Positions 1 through 8,894 of a DNA stretch of 64,000 nt are shown piece after piece. The notes beneath the pieces are model-generated. The model made no database searches. It had not been told where the DNA came from and worked only from the letters and a program-made list of their open reading frames with translations. Source of the stretch: Cellulomonas sp. NTE-D12 (GTDB lineage Bacteria > Actinomycetota > Actinomycetes > Actinomycetales > Cellulomonadaceae); the NCBI RefSeq assembly GCF_027923705.1, contig NZ_AP026442.1:1612001-1676000 (forward strand). Reading direction: 5' to 3'. Position numbers and translations under genes: made by a program. Position 1 is the stretch's first letter; every line of letters begins with the position of its first letter.

Positions 1-251
1 GTGACGTGCGGGTTGTGCCGGCCTCCCGCGACGCGCCGCGCAACGGGGCTGACCTGGGACGGCGCGATCCGCGGCCCCCGGTCGCCGGTGCTCGTGCTGT
101 CCGTCATGAACCCCCCTGGAGGTGCGCCGACGCTCTGCGCGGCCGGCAGCGATGCCGCAAGTCTGCACCGCCCTCCGGATGCGGGGGCGGCAGACGCTCC
201 GTGCTATCTTTACCGCCGCACCCGGGCGCCGAGCGCTCGAGGTGTCCACCT
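1..251. other. left flank, no gene recognised
   Basis: Short open frames cross this stretch in several phases, as expected of GC-rich DNA, but none has a convincing ribosome binding site or a recognisable protein. A TATCTT hexamer at 205-210 lies about 40 bases before the tRNA and could be its -10 element; I see no good -35 partner. It may also hold the tail of a gene lying outside the window. Confidence 0.35.
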
Positions 252-335
252 GTCCGGGTGGCGGAATGGCAGACGCGCTAGCTTGAGGTGCTAGTGCCCG
301 TATAGGGCGTGGGGGTTCAAGTCCCCCTCCGGACA
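252..335 (+). tRNA. tRNA-Leu (anticodon GAG)
   Basis: The sequence folds as a class II tRNA with a long variable arm. The acceptor arms at 252-258 and 328-334 pair over seven bases (one G-U). The anticodon stem CTAGC/GCTAG encloses the loop TTGAGGT, which gives anticodon GAG and decodes the leucine codon CUC. The T-loop GTTCAAG with its GGGGG/CCCCC stem is intact. CCA is not encoded. A strong hairpin follows at 357. Confidence 0.96.
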
Positions 336-356
336 CTCGTTGAGACAGCGACCATC

Positions 357-394
357 AAGGGCCTGAACCGCGCCACGTGCCGGTCCAGGCCCTT
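357..394 (+). terminator. hairpin terminator after tRNA-Leu
   Basis: Two 14-base arms (357-370 and 381-394) pair with a single mismatch around a 10-base loop. The arms begin AAGGGCCTG and end CAGGCCCTT. It sits 22 bases after the tRNA and before the leader of the next gene. There is no long U-tract, as is usual in high-GC actinobacteria, so the terminator call rests on stem strength and position. Confidence 0.75.
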
Positions 395-565
395 CGTGGT
401 TCCCGGGAGCACGCCGCCCCGCCTCGCCCCGCCCGGGCCGGCCGCCGCGCCGCCCGTGCGCCCCCAGGTGTTCACCTCCCGCCTGTTCACTTCTCTCCGT
501 TTCGGTGCGACCGTGGGCGGCGTCGTGTGCAGTAACGGCCCCTCTTGCTGGATGAGGAGACACCT

Positions 566-2938
566 GTGACTCGCGTCTCGAAGCATCGGATCGTCTCGGC
601 CGCCATGGCGGCGGCCGCTGGGCTGGCGCTCGTCGCGCCGGTCACCTCGGCGTCGGCGGTGCCGCCCGCCCCGGCCGACGAGCGGCGCCCCGCGGTGGCG
701 TCGGGCTGCGACCTGGGCAACGGCGTCAAGCACGTCGTCAGCCTGGTCTTCGACAACGTGCACCTCGCGCGGGACAACCCGGACGTCCCCTCGGACCTCG
801 AGCAGATGCCGCACCTGATGGCCTTCCTGCAGGGCAACGGCACGCTCATGTCCAACGTGCACACGCCCCTGATCGCCCACACGGCCGACGACTCGTTGTC
901 GATCTACACCGGTCTGTACGGGGACCGTCACGGGCAGCCGGTGACCAACTCGTACCGGACCTACAACCCGGACGGCAGCAGCGACCCGGCGGGTTCCTTC
1001 GCCTACTGGACCAGCCCCGTGTACGACACCGCGCCGACACCGTCGCCGGGCCACGACACCACTCCGACGATGGTGTACTCCGACACCCCGGGCTCGACCG
1101 GAACGAACCGGCAGACACCCGCCCCGTGGGCGGCGTTCACGAAGGCCGGCTGCTCCGTCGGCGACTTCTCGACGGCGAACATGGTCCTGGAGAACACCAA
1201 GCTGGACCTGCCGACGGTCTTTGGCGCCGGATCGCCCGAGGTCGCGCAGTACACCGCGAACCCCGACAGCTACAAGAACCAGGAGACGGCGGACTACGTC
1301 GGCGTCGCCCTGCACTGCGCATCGGGTGACCCCCTGTGCGCGGACGCGACGGCCGTGAAGTACGGCCAGACCGCACCGTCCCCGAGCGCCGTCGCCGACT
1401 CGCTGCCCACCGAGCCCGGCGGGTACGCCGGCTTCAGCGCGCTGTTCGGGCACAAGTACGTGGCGCCGGTGCTCGGCGCGGGCACGGCGAACCTGACGAG
1501 CCACGGCTACCCCGTCACGGACTCGCAGGGCCGTCTGACCGACCTGGACGGCAACGCCCTGATCAACCAGTACTCCCACACGCCGGGTTTCCCCGGCTTC
1601 AACCCGACGGCCACCCAGTCGCTGGCCTACATGGCCGACATGCTCGAGGCGGGAGTCCCGGTCACCTACGGCTACATCTCGGACCTGCACGAGCGGAAGC
1701 CGGGGACCACCGGCTGCACCACCGCGACCGCGACCGCTGCCGGCAAGCCCGTCGGACCGGGTGACGCCTGCTACGTGGCCAACGCCAAGGCCTACGACGC
1801 GGCGTTCGCGACGTTCTTCGACAGGTTGACCAAGGACGGCATCACCAAGGACAACACGCTGTTCCTGATCAGCTCGGAGGAGAACGACCAGTTCGCCGGG
1901 GCCAACGTGGGGCGGGCGACGGTCCCGACGCCCACCGGGTGTGACGGCGTCACGGTCCCGTGCACGTACGCCGCCGGTCAGATCGGCGAGCTCCAGACCA
2001 ACATCAAGGCCTTGCTCTCGACGACCGCCAGCGCCGGCACGCCGTTCCAGATCGAGCCGCAGGGTGCGTCGATCTACGTCGACGGCCGTCCGTCGCCCTC
2101 GGCGCCGGCCGTCCGGCAGCTCCAGCGGGACACCGCCGCGATGACGGCGGACAACCCGTACAGCGGCGCTACCGGTCAGAAGATCGTCACGTACCAGGCA
2201 GGCGCCGTGGAGCAGCGGATCCTGCACATGCAGACCGCCGACACGCTGCGCACCCCGACCTACTCGCTGTTCCCCGTGCCGGACTACTACTTCTCCACCT
2301 CCGGACCGGCGGTCAGCATCAACCCCGGCTACGCCTACGACCACGGCTACTACTCGCCGAACATCGACATCACCTGGGCCGGTCTGGTCGGCCCCGGCGT
2401 CGCGGCGAAGGGTCTGGACGGCCCGGCCCCGGCCGACGGCAACCAGGCGCACGACCCGAACTCCACCCGGACGGTGCCGCAGGCGAGCACGGTGGGAACC
2501 TGGGTCGAGGAGGTGGACCTGCGCCCCACCCTGATGTACCTCGCCGGCCTGCACGACGCCTACACCAGCGACGGTCGGGTGATCTCCGAGCTGCTGTCGC
2601 ACCCGAGCACGGCGCTCGTGGCCACGCAGGGGCTGGCGTCCGCCTACCACGCGATCAACTCGTCGGTCGGCCCGCTCGCCACCCTGACGCTGAAGGCGGA
2701 CTCCGCCGCGCTGGCCAGCGGCTCGGCGACCGACGACGCCCGCTACCAGGCGACGGAGGCGGCCCTCACCCGGATCCTGCGGGAGCGTGACGCACTGGCG
2801 ACGCAGATGAAGGCGGTGCTGGACGCGGCGGCGCGCGGGGAGGACCGCGCCCGGGGGCCCGAGCCGGCGTTCGGCACGTCGCGAAGCCTCGTGGCCCGGA
2901 CGGACAACCTCCTGCGGGAGGTGGACCGGCTCGGCTGA
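566..2938 (+). CDS. secreted alkaline-phosphatase-superfamily protein
   Basis: A protein of 790 residues. The start is taken as GTG 566, preceded at good spacing by GAGGAG (554-559); the in-frame TTG at 545 would include that ribosome site. Residues 1-31 form a signal peptide: basic N-terminus, AAAAGLALVAP core, then SASA cleavage region. Features typical of the alkaline-phosphatase/sulfatase fold are an N-terminal LVFDN metal-site strand, a TADDSLSIYTGLYGDRHG segment that fits the Ser/Thr nucleophile region, a SDLHE motif midway and a DHGYYSP motif near the C-terminus. Substrate cannot be read from sequence; a phosphoesterase or phosphodiesterase acting outside the cell is the likeliest role. 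The last 90 residues are Ala-rich and probably helical. It is monocistronic and converges on the esterase gene 24 bases downstream. Confidence 0.72.
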   Translation: MTRVSKHRIVSAAMAAAAGLALVAPVTSASAVPPAPADERRPAVASGCDLGNGVKHVVSLVFDNVHLARDNPDVPSDLEQMPHLMAFLQGNGTLMSNVHTPLIAHTADDSLSIYTGLYGDRHGQPVTNSYRTYNPDGSSDPAGSFAYWTSPVYDTAPTPSPGHDTTPTMVYSDTPGSTGTNRQTPAPWAAFTKAGCSVGDFSTANMVLENTKLDLPTVFGAGSPEVAQYTANPDSYKNQETADYVGVALHCASGDPLCADATAVKYGQTAPSPSAVADSLPTEPGGYAGFSALFGHKYVAPVLGAGTANLTSHGYPVTDSQGRLTDLDGNALINQYSHTPGFPGFNPTATQSLAYMADMLEAGVPVTYGYISDLHERKPGTTGCTTATATAAGKPVGPGDACYVANAKAYDAAFATFFDRLTKDGITKDNTLFLISSEENDQFAGANVGRATVPTPTGCDGVTVPCTYAAGQIGELQTNIKALLSTTASAGTPFQIEPQGASIYVDGRPSPSAPAVRQLQRDTAAMTADNPYSGATGQKIVTYQAGAVEQRILHMQTADTLRTPTYSLFPVPDYYFSTSGPAVSINPGYAYDHGYYSPNIDITWAGLVGPGVAAKGLDGPAPADGNQAHDPNSTRTVPQASTVGTWVEEVDLRPTLMYLAGLHDAYTSDGRVISELLSHPSTALVATQGLASAYHAINSSVGPLATLTLKADSAALASGSATDDARYQATEAALTRILRERDALATQMKAVLDAAARGEDRARGPEPAFGTSRSLVARTDNLLREVDRLG

Positions 2939-2962
2939 GACGGTGCGGGAGGCGCGGCCGGT

Positions 2963-4105
2963 TCAGGCGGTCGGCTTGAACCCGTTGACCGTCGACCCGA
3001 GCCACGTCAGCGCCGTCGGCACCGCATCGGCCCACACGCTGATGCGGTGCCCGGCGCTGAGGTCCACCTGGGACTGGATCGACAGCGGCGCGTGGGCGGC
3101 CTTCAGCATCGCGGCGCTGCTCGAGTAGGAGAGGGAGTCCGCCTTGCTCGTCTGCAGCCACAGCGCGACGGGCGGGGGCGCCGTGGTGGCCAGCGACACG
3201 AGCTGGTACCGCTTCGCCGCGGGGTCGCTCGAGTGGAACGGCACGTAGCTGTTGCCGAAGATCGGCGCGAAGTACCCGCCGAGGATCACACCGGCGCCGA
3301 AGACGTCCGGGTGCAGCATCGAGGTCATCGCGGCGCACCAGCCACCGGAGGAGAAGCCGAGCGTCGCCCAGCCCGTGCGGTCGCGGGACACCCGCAGCAG
3401 CGTCGCGAGGTGCTGCGGGACGTCGTCCGCGAGCCACGTCTCGACCTGGGGCTGACCTGTGCCTCCGTTGACGCACTCCGTGTCGGCTCCGGCCGGGAAC
3501 TCGAGCTGCGGCGCGACGACGATGACGTCCGAGATCTTGTGCTGGCCGGCGAGCGAGTCGAGGGACGGTACGAGGTTGACGCCCTGCATCCACACGTCAG
3601 GAGCTCCCGGGTAGCCGTGGAACGCCATGATGACCGGGTACGTCTGGCGGGCGTTCGCCGGGTCCTCGTAGCCGACCGGAAGGCTGACCATCACCCGGCC
3701 GCTGAGACCGCTGCGCGATCCGGTGAACGTGAACGTCTGGACGCGCTGCCCGGGCGAGGGGAGCGGTGGGAGGCTCGCGACCGGCACCGGGCTGCCGAGA
3801 CCGGGCCCCTTGGGCTTGTCCTGCAGCGCGGCCTCCGCACTCGTGCCGCCCGAGCTCTGCCGCACCGTCGACGTCCCGCCGGTCCCGAAGAGGTCGCCCC
3901 AGCTCGCGTACCACCCGTTCTGGTTGTTCATCACCACGGCGACGGACAGCAGCACGAGCGCGCTCACCCCCAGCTGGGTGAGCAGGCGGGTCACGACGGT
4001 GGCGACGGTGCGTCGGCGCGCGGGCAGGCGCACCGCTCCCCAGACGAGCGCGGCCACGGTCAGCACGAGGACGACCAGGAGGAACGGCAGACCAGTCAAC
4101 GACAT
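2963..4105 (-). CDS. membrane-anchored esterase (PF00756-like alpha/beta hydrolase)
   Basis: A protein of 380 residues from ATG 4105. Longer frames exist upstream but read through low-quality Arg/Pro-rich sequence, and the hydrophobic start MSLTGLPFLLVVLVL is a natural N-terminus. Two membrane helices (about 3-25 and 41-59) precede a Gly/Ser linker and an extracytoplasmic hydrolase domain (about 125-380). The nucleophile elbow GFSSG places the catalytic Ser at 252; an Asp in the TSKAD segment and a His in LSAGHRISVW complete a plausible triad. The family contains antigen 85 mycolyltransferases and feruloyl or siderophore esterases; the exact substrate here is unknown. No operon partner: the neighbour on the right is divergent. 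Confidence 0.75.
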   Translation of the reverse strand: MSLTGLPFLLVVLVLTVAALVWGAVRLPARRRTVATVVTRLLTQLGVSALVLLSVAVVMNNQNGWYASWGDLFGTGGTSTVRQSSGGTSAEAALQDKPKGPGLGSPVPVASLPPLPSPGQRVQTFTFTGSRSGLSGRVMVSLPVGYEDPANARQTYPVIMAFHGYPGAPDVWMQGVNLVPSLDSLAGQHKISDVIVVAPQLEFPAGADTECVNGGTGQPQVETWLADDVPQHLATLLRVSRDRTGWATLGFSSGGWCAAMTSMLHPDVFGAGVILGGYFAPIFGNSYVPFHSSDPAAKRYQLVSLATTAPPPVALWLQTSKADSLSYSSSAAMLKAAHAPLSIQSQVDLSAGHRISVWADAVPTALTWLGSTVNGFKPTA

Positions 4106-4395
4106 CAGCAAGTCCCGAGCAGGAAGGGCGTGAGGGCACGAGCGGCGCGAGCGACCGTCCGGACGGGCGACCTCCGGAAGGCTACGGGTTCCGAGCCCGT
4201 CCCCGACGCTCTTGCCGACGCGTGCCGGGTGAGGACTCGGTGCACGCTCGGTGAAGTGCAGACGCCCAGGTCCGGGCTGCCTCGCACGGCGACGACCGTC
4301 GGCGCTGTGCGACGAACGGCCTAGGACCGGCCGCTGACCAGGCACTGCCCGGCGCGAAATCGGTCGGGCTGCAGGGCCGTGCAGCGGCCGGACGA

Positions 4396-4423
4396 CTCAG
4401 ACCGGACGTACGTCGGCCGATCG
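4396..4423 (+). promoter_or_regulatory. candidate FliA-type (flagellar sigma) promoter
   Basis: CTCAG at 4396-4400, a 15-base spacer, then GCCGATCG at 4416-4423. This resembles promoters read by FliA-class sigma factors in motile actinobacteria (CTCA near -35, GCCGAT core near -10). It ends 51 bases before the chemotaxis receptor start, inside the 369-base gap at 4106-4474, which holds no gene that I can recognise. The call is by motif only. Confidence 0.5.
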
Positions 4424-4474
4424 ACTGGGTGATGCCGCCGCAGGGGAGGCCTCGAGCACCTGCAAGGGAGCACC

Positions 4475-6109
4475 ATGTCGTCCACCGCGTCCGCGTCCGC
4501 GTCCCGTCTGCAGGGCGCCGTCCGGTGGTGGACGGACCGTGGCGTCAGCACCCGCATCCTGACCGCCGTGCTGGTCGCGGCACTGGTCGCGCTCGCGGTG
4601 GGGCTCGTCGGCATCGTCTCGATGGCGCGCAGCAACGCCGCGACGGCCGAGCTGTTTCGGAACCACGTCCAGGGGGTCGAGCAGGCCTCGACCCTGCGGC
4701 GCGCGATGGTGCAGATGCGCCTGGACGTCAGCAACCAGGCTCTGGCGCTGGGGGCGACGGAGAAGAAGGAGGACGAGCGCGCGGTCGCGGACGACGAGAA
4801 GGAGGCGACCGACGCCCTCGCGGCTCTGAAGGCCCTGGATCTGTCGAGCACCCAACGTGGGTACGTCGCCGACGTCGAGCAGCAGCTCGCCGCCTACGTC
4901 GCCGTCCGGGACGGCAAGCTCCTGCCGGCAGGCCGTGCCAACGACATCGCTACGTGGACCAACACGAGCAACGACCAGGCGACGGCGATCGTGATGGCGA
5001 TGAACGCCGCGGTCACCAACCTGGTGGCGGACGAGAAGGCGGCGGCGCAGGCGGCGACGGATGCCGTGGCGGCCGAGTACCGGACCAGCCGGCTGCTCAT
5101 GCTCGGCGCGCTGGCGATCGGCCTGAGCGCTGCCGTCGCCCTGGGGCTGTTCGTCGCCCGCGGCATCGTGCGCGGCCTCGGCCGGGTGAAGGCGGTCTGC
5201 ACCGCGCTCGAGCGCGCCGACCTCACGGTGACGACCGGCCTGACCTCGCACGACGAGGTCGGGCAGATGGGCCATGCGCTGGACGCCGCGATCGCCACGC
5301 TCCGGCTGACCGTGGGGACGATCGACGCGTCCTCCACCTCGCTGGCGAACGCGACGGAGCAGATGGCGGCGTCCGGCGAGCAGATCGGGTCGAGCGCCGA
5401 GGAGACGGCTGCGCAGGCCGGCGTGGTGTCCGCCTCGGCGGGCGAGGTGTCGCGCAACGTGCAGGCGGTGGCGGCCGGGTCGGAGCAGATGGGCGCGTCG
5501 ATCCTGGAGATCGCGCAGAACGCGACGGAGGCGGCGCGGGTGGCCGGCCAGGCGGTCGCGGCTGCTGCTGCGACCACCGAGACGGTGACCCGGTTGGGCG
5601 ACTCCTCCCGGGAGATCGGCAACGTCGTGAAGCTGATCACCTCGATCGCGGAGCAGACCAACCTGCTGGCTCTGAACGCCACCATCGAGGCGGCCCGTGC
5701 CGGTGAGGCCGGCAAGGGGTTCGCGGTGGTCGCCGGGGAGGTCAAGGACCTCGCCCGCGAGACGGCCAAGGCGACGGAGGACATCGCCCGGCGCGTGGAG
5801 GCGATCCAGGCCGACACCGACGGGGCGGTGACCGCGATCGAGGAGATCACCGCGGTGATCGGGGCGATCAACGACTACCAGACCACCATCGCCGCCGCCG
5901 TGGAGGAGCAGACCGCCACGACCAACGAGATGAACCGGGGCGTCACCAAGGCCGCCACCGGGGCCGAGGCGATCGCCGCCACGATCTCCGGCGTGGCAGA
6001 CGCGGCCGACCTGACGACCCAGAACGTCACGCAGGCTCAGCAATCGGTGACGGACATCGCCCGCATGTCGGTGGAGCTGCGCGAGCTGGTCGGACGGTTC
6101 ACCGTCTGA
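4475..6109 (+). CDS. methyl-accepting chemotaxis protein
   Basis: A transmembrane chemoreceptor of 544 residues. Helix 1 spans about 28-50, a periplasm-side helical sensor region of about 155 residues follows (four-helix-bundle type, rich in Ala and charged residues), helix 2 spans about 207-229, then a HAMP linker and the cytoplasmic signalling domain. The conserved hairpin tip EQTNLLALNATIEAARAGE lies near residue 391, the region that contacts CheA and CheW. The start ATG 4475 follows AAGGGAG at suitable distance. No che or flagellar genes are in the window, so the receptor is a scattered member of a motility regulon, in line with the possible FliA-type promoter upstream. The ligand is unknown. 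Confidence 0.95.
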   Translation: MSSTASASASRLQGAVRWWTDRGVSTRILTAVLVAALVALAVGLVGIVSMARSNAATAELFRNHVQGVEQASTLRRAMVQMRLDVSNQALALGATEKKEDERAVADDEKEATDALAALKALDLSSTQRGYVADVEQQLAAYVAVRDGKLLPAGRANDIATWTNTSNDQATAIVMAMNAAVTNLVADEKAAAQAATDAVAAEYRTSRLLMLGALAIGLSAAVALGLFVARGIVRGLGRVKAVCTALERADLTVTTGLTSHDEVGQMGHALDAAIATLRLTVGTIDASSTSLANATEQMAASGEQIGSSAEETAAQAGVVSASAGEVSRNVQAVAAGSEQMGASILEIAQNATEAARVAGQAVAAAAATTETVTRLGDSSREIGNVVKLITSIAEQTNLLALNATIEAARAGEAGKGFAVVAGEVKDLARETAKATEDIARRVEAIQADTDGAVTAIEEITAVIGAINDYQTTIAAAVEEQTATTNEMNRGVTKAATGAEAIAATISGVADAADLTTQNVTQAQQSVTDIARMSVELRELVGRFTV

Positions 6110-6127
6110 CGTGCGAGCCTGACCTCC

Positions 6128-6162
6128 GCGCCTGACGCCCGGCCGGGTCTCGGGTCAGGCGC
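6128..6162. terminator. hairpin between convergent MCP and lgt genes
   Basis: GCGCCTGAC (6128-6136) pairs with GTCAGGCGC (6154-6162), with inner C/G-rich pairing possible. The right arm contains the lgt stop codon (6155-6157). It could end transcription from the chemoreceptor gene, and from lgt on the other strand. Confidence 0.5.
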
Positions 6163-7069
6163 CCCCGGTCGGCACGCCGCCCGACGGCAGCTCGCCGGAA
6201 GGTGCCTTGCCGGAGGGCAGCTCGTCGCTCGGCGCGTCGTCCGCGTCGACCTCGCCGTCGTCGTCGGCCGCGCGGCCGTCCCCGGACCGGCGCACCAGCA
6301 GGAACGCCATCGCACCGAGGAAGACCACCAGGCTGGTCCAGTCGTTCAGGCGCAGACCCAGGAAGTGGTTCGCGTGGTCGACGCGGAGTGCCTCCACCCA
6401 GGCGCGTCCGACGGTGTAGGCCGCGACGTACAGGGCGAACAGGCGGCCACGGCGCAGCTGGAACCGTCGGCCGGCCCACACCAGCAGCAGCGCCACGCCG
6501 ACGTCCCACAGCGACTCGTACAGGAAGGTCGGCTGGTAGGTCGCGATGTCCGGGGTGTCCGCCGGCCGGTGCGCCGGGTCGATCAGCAGGCCCCACGGGA
6601 GCGTGGTCGGGCCGCCGAACAGCTCCTGGTTGAAGTAGTTGCCCCATCGGCCGATCGCCTGGGCCAGCACGAGCCCGGGGGCCACCGCATCGGCGAAGTC
6701 CGCGAGCCGGACCCCGTGCTTGCGGCACCCGATCCACGCACCGACGGCGCCCAGGGCCACCGCGCCCCAGATGCCGAGCCCGCCGTCCCAGATGTACAGC
6801 GCCCGGATCGGCTGCCGCCCTGGCGCGAAGTACAGCTCGGGGTCGGTGATCACGTGGTAGAGCCGGCCGCCGACGATGCCGAACGGCACCGCCCAGAACA
6901 CGATGTCGAGCACCTGCTCGGGGTCGCGGCCGCGAGCCGCCCAGCGTCGCTGCGTCCACAGCGTCGCGATGACGATGCCGAGCAGGATGCACAGCGCGTA
7001 GGCCCTGATCGGCACCGGTCCGAGGTACCAGACGCCCTGTGACGGGCTGGGGATGTACGTCGGTCGCAT
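6155..7069 (-). CDS. lgt: prolipoprotein diacylglyceryl transferase, copy 1
   Basis: A 304-residue polytopic membrane enzyme that transfers diacylglyceryl from phosphatidylglycerol to the lipobox cysteine of prolipoproteins. The N-terminus SPSQGVWYLGPVPIRAYAL, the GGRLYHV segment and the signature GRWGNYFNQELFGGP are diagnostic. The start ATG 7069 follows GAGGAACG. The C-terminal 35 residues form a charged, then Ser/Gly/Pro-rich tail with repeated LPSG-like units, beyond the usual family end. A second, closely similar lgt lies at 45886-46770. It is the last gene of a same-strand run (hydrolase, deacetylase, lgt) with gaps near 100 bases. Confidence 0.95.
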   Translation of the reverse strand: MRPTYIPSPSQGVWYLGPVPIRAYALCILLGIVIATLWTQRRWAARGRDPEQVLDIVFWAVPFGIVGGRLYHVITDPELYFAPGRQPIRALYIWDGGLGIWGAVALGAVGAWIGCRKHGVRLADFADAVAPGLVLAQAIGRWGNYFNQELFGGPTTLPWGLLIDPAHRPADTPDIATYQPTFLYESLWDVGVALLLVWAGRRFQLRRGRLFALYVAAYTVGRAWVEALRVDHANHFLGLRLNDWTSLVVFLGAMAFLLVRRSGDGRAADDDGEVDADDAPSDELPSGKAPSGELPSGGVPTGGA

Positions 7070-7157
7070 CGTTCCTCACCACGCTGGGTCCCGACCGCCG
7101 GGTCCGCCGGTCACCGGATGCTCGCACATCGACCTGCGAGCCCCGCAACGACGCGGC

Positions 7158-8147
7158 TCAGGGGAGCAGCGAACGCAGCGTGATGAAGGAGTACCCCCGC
7201 TCGCGCAGCCCCTCGATCACCGAGCCGAGAGCCGCAGCGTCGAGCGTGCTGCCGTCGTCCGGGTTGGCGCCGACGTGCATCAGCACGATCTCGCCGGGCT
7301 GCGCCGAACCGAGCACCCGTGCCCGGACCGACTCCATCGACTGCCCACCGCTCGTGCCCTTCCAGCCGAGCGTGTCCACCGTCCAGCGGAACGGGACGTA
7401 GCCCGCGTCGTTCACCACGTGGATGTCCTCCGCGGTCCGGGCGCCGTACGGGAAGCGGAACAGCGGCTTGGCGGCGTGGCCGGTCGCGGCGCTGATCGAC
7501 GCCTCCGCGGCGGAGAGCTGACGCTGGATCTCCGCGGTGGTGGTCTGCGTGAAGTCCGGGTGCGAGTCGCTGTGGTTGCCCACGGGGTGACCCGCCGCGC
7601 TGATCGCCCGGACGTCGGCCGGGTAGCGCCGGGCGAACTGGCCGGTGACGAAGAACGTGGCCGGCACGTCGTAGCGGGCCAGCGTCGCCAGCACCGAGGC
7701 GACCCCGGCGTTCGACGAACCGGCGTCGAACGTCAGCGCCACCACGGCTCGGTCGGTGGCGACCCGACTGACGTCCACGCCGCGCCAGGCGGCAGGGACG
7801 CCCGACGGGGGCGCCGGCGGAGCGACGGTGGGCGGTGCGGGGGGCTGCGGCGGCGGAACGGGGGGAGCGGGGGACGGGGACGACGGCGACGGGACCGGTG
7901 TCGGGAGCGCCGGTGCCGGGCTGGCGGTCGCTGTCGGCGTGGCGGGTCCGGTGCTCGGGGTGGGGGTCGAGGAGGCGGTCGGCACGGGGGTGCTCGTCGG
8001 TGCCTGCGGCGGCGTGGTCGACGTCGTGCAGTCGGCTGCCAGCAGCACCGTCAGCAGCATCCCGACGAGCGGGAGCGCTCTGCCGCGCCGGCGGCCGGGA
8101 CCGGCGCCGACGACGCCGGAAGACAGGACGACCGTGTCGACGCCCAT
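7158..8147 (-). CDS. NodB-type polysaccharide deacetylase, surface-anchored
   Basis: 329 residues from ATG 8147, chosen because GGAGGTCGTC lies directly upstream; an in-frame start at 8249 lacks such a site. The N-terminus has one hydrophobic segment ending LLAADC, either a signal anchor or a poor lipobox (Asp before Cys is unusual). About 70 residues of Pro/Thr/Ser/Ala-rich linker suited to spanning the wall follow, then the NodB domain (about 135-329). Motifs: TFDAG (first Asp kept, second metal-ligand Asp replaced by Ala), HSDSH zinc motif, RFPYG. The family removes acetyl groups from peptidoglycan, chitin oligomers or xylan; the wall linker favours a cell-wall or extracellular glycan substrate. 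Confidence 0.85.
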   Translation of the reverse strand: MGVDTVVLSSGVVGAGPGRRRGRALPLVGMLLTVLLAADCTTSTTPPQAPTSTPVPTASSTPTPSTGPATPTATASPAPALPTPVPSPSSPSPAPPVPPPQPPAPPTVAPPAPPSGVPAAWRGVDVSRVATDRAVVALTFDAGSSNAGVASVLATLARYDVPATFFVTGQFARRYPADVRAISAAGHPVGNHSDSHPDFTQTTTAEIQRQLSAAEASISAATGHAAKPLFRFPYGARTAEDIHVVNDAGYVPFRWTVDTLGWKGTSGGQSMESVRARVLGSAQPGEIVLMHVGANPDDGSTLDAAALGSVIEGLRERGYSFITLRSLLP

Positions 8148-8249
8148 GACGACCTCCACGTCCAGGGTGTCGCGCCCGGGATGTGCCGTCCAGGGACCTC
8201 CGGCCGGTCGCACCTCGTCGGGTCGCCCACCGGGACCCGACGTGGCCAC

Positions 8250-8894
8250 TCAGACCAGGACGGGCACCTCGTGGTGCCGCAGCTCCGCGATCGCCTCGAA
8301 CAGCGCGCGGTTGAACGCCGCCGGGGCGTGGCTGTTGACGTCGTGCCCGGCGCCGGGCACGACCGTCAGCCGCGTGCCGGGGCGGGCCCGCAGGTAGCGG
8401 CGCTCGTCCAGACGCAGGGGGTCGCGGGCGCCGTTGACCAGCCAGACGGGCAGCGTCAGCCGACGCAGGTCCGCCAAAGGGGAGTACCCGGCGACGGCGG
8501 CGAGCATGTCCGTCACCACGTGCCAGGACTCGCCGCCGACGCTCAGCAGCCGGTTCGCGTGGTGCGCCAGCCGCCGGTAGACGCCGATGGGCTTGCCGCG
8601 CAGCTCCGTCGAGCACCCGGCCAGCAGCACACCGGCGAGCTGGTGCTCGTGGCGGCCGGCGTAGGCGAGGGACGTGTAGCCACCCAGCGAGAGTCCGACC
8701 AGGAGCGGCGGGGTGAGGCACGCGGCGACGGCGTCGTCGATCGCCTGGATCGCTCCCTCCAGGGTGAACCGCTCGCCCCGGCGGGTGCCGTGGCCGGGGA
8801 GGTCGACGGCGATCGTGTGGTGCCCGCGCGCGCGGAGCGCGGCGACCTGGGGGTCCCAGATGGATGACGACGTGCGGGTGCCGTGCACGAGCAC
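8250..8894 (-). CDS. alpha/beta hydrolase
   Basis: A compact alpha/beta hydrolase of about 214 residues with an oxyanion-region HGT motif at the N-terminus, a nucleophile elbow GLSLGG, an Asp in VNGARDPLR and a His in PGAGHDVN: a full Ser-Asp-His set. The first canonical start is GTG 8894, but it removes most of the first beta strand. The frame stays open upstream and reads SHPIVLVHG, the natural beginning of such proteins, from an ATC codon at 8909 with GGAG five bases before it. The start is therefore uncertain. Substrate unknown (esterase, lactonase or thioesterase are all possible). Downstream on the same strand lies the deacetylase. Confidence 0.8.
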   Translation of the reverse strand: MLVHGTRTSSSIWDPQVAALRARGHHTIAVDLPGHGTRRGERFTLEGAIQAIDDAVAACLTPPLLVGLSLGGYTSLAYAGRHEHQLAGVLLAGCSTELRGKPIGVYRRLAHHANRLLSVGGESWHVVTDMLAAVAGYSPLADLRRLTLPVWLVNGARDPLRLDERRYLRARPGTRLTVVPGAGHDVNSHAPAAFNRALFEAIAELRHHEVPVLV

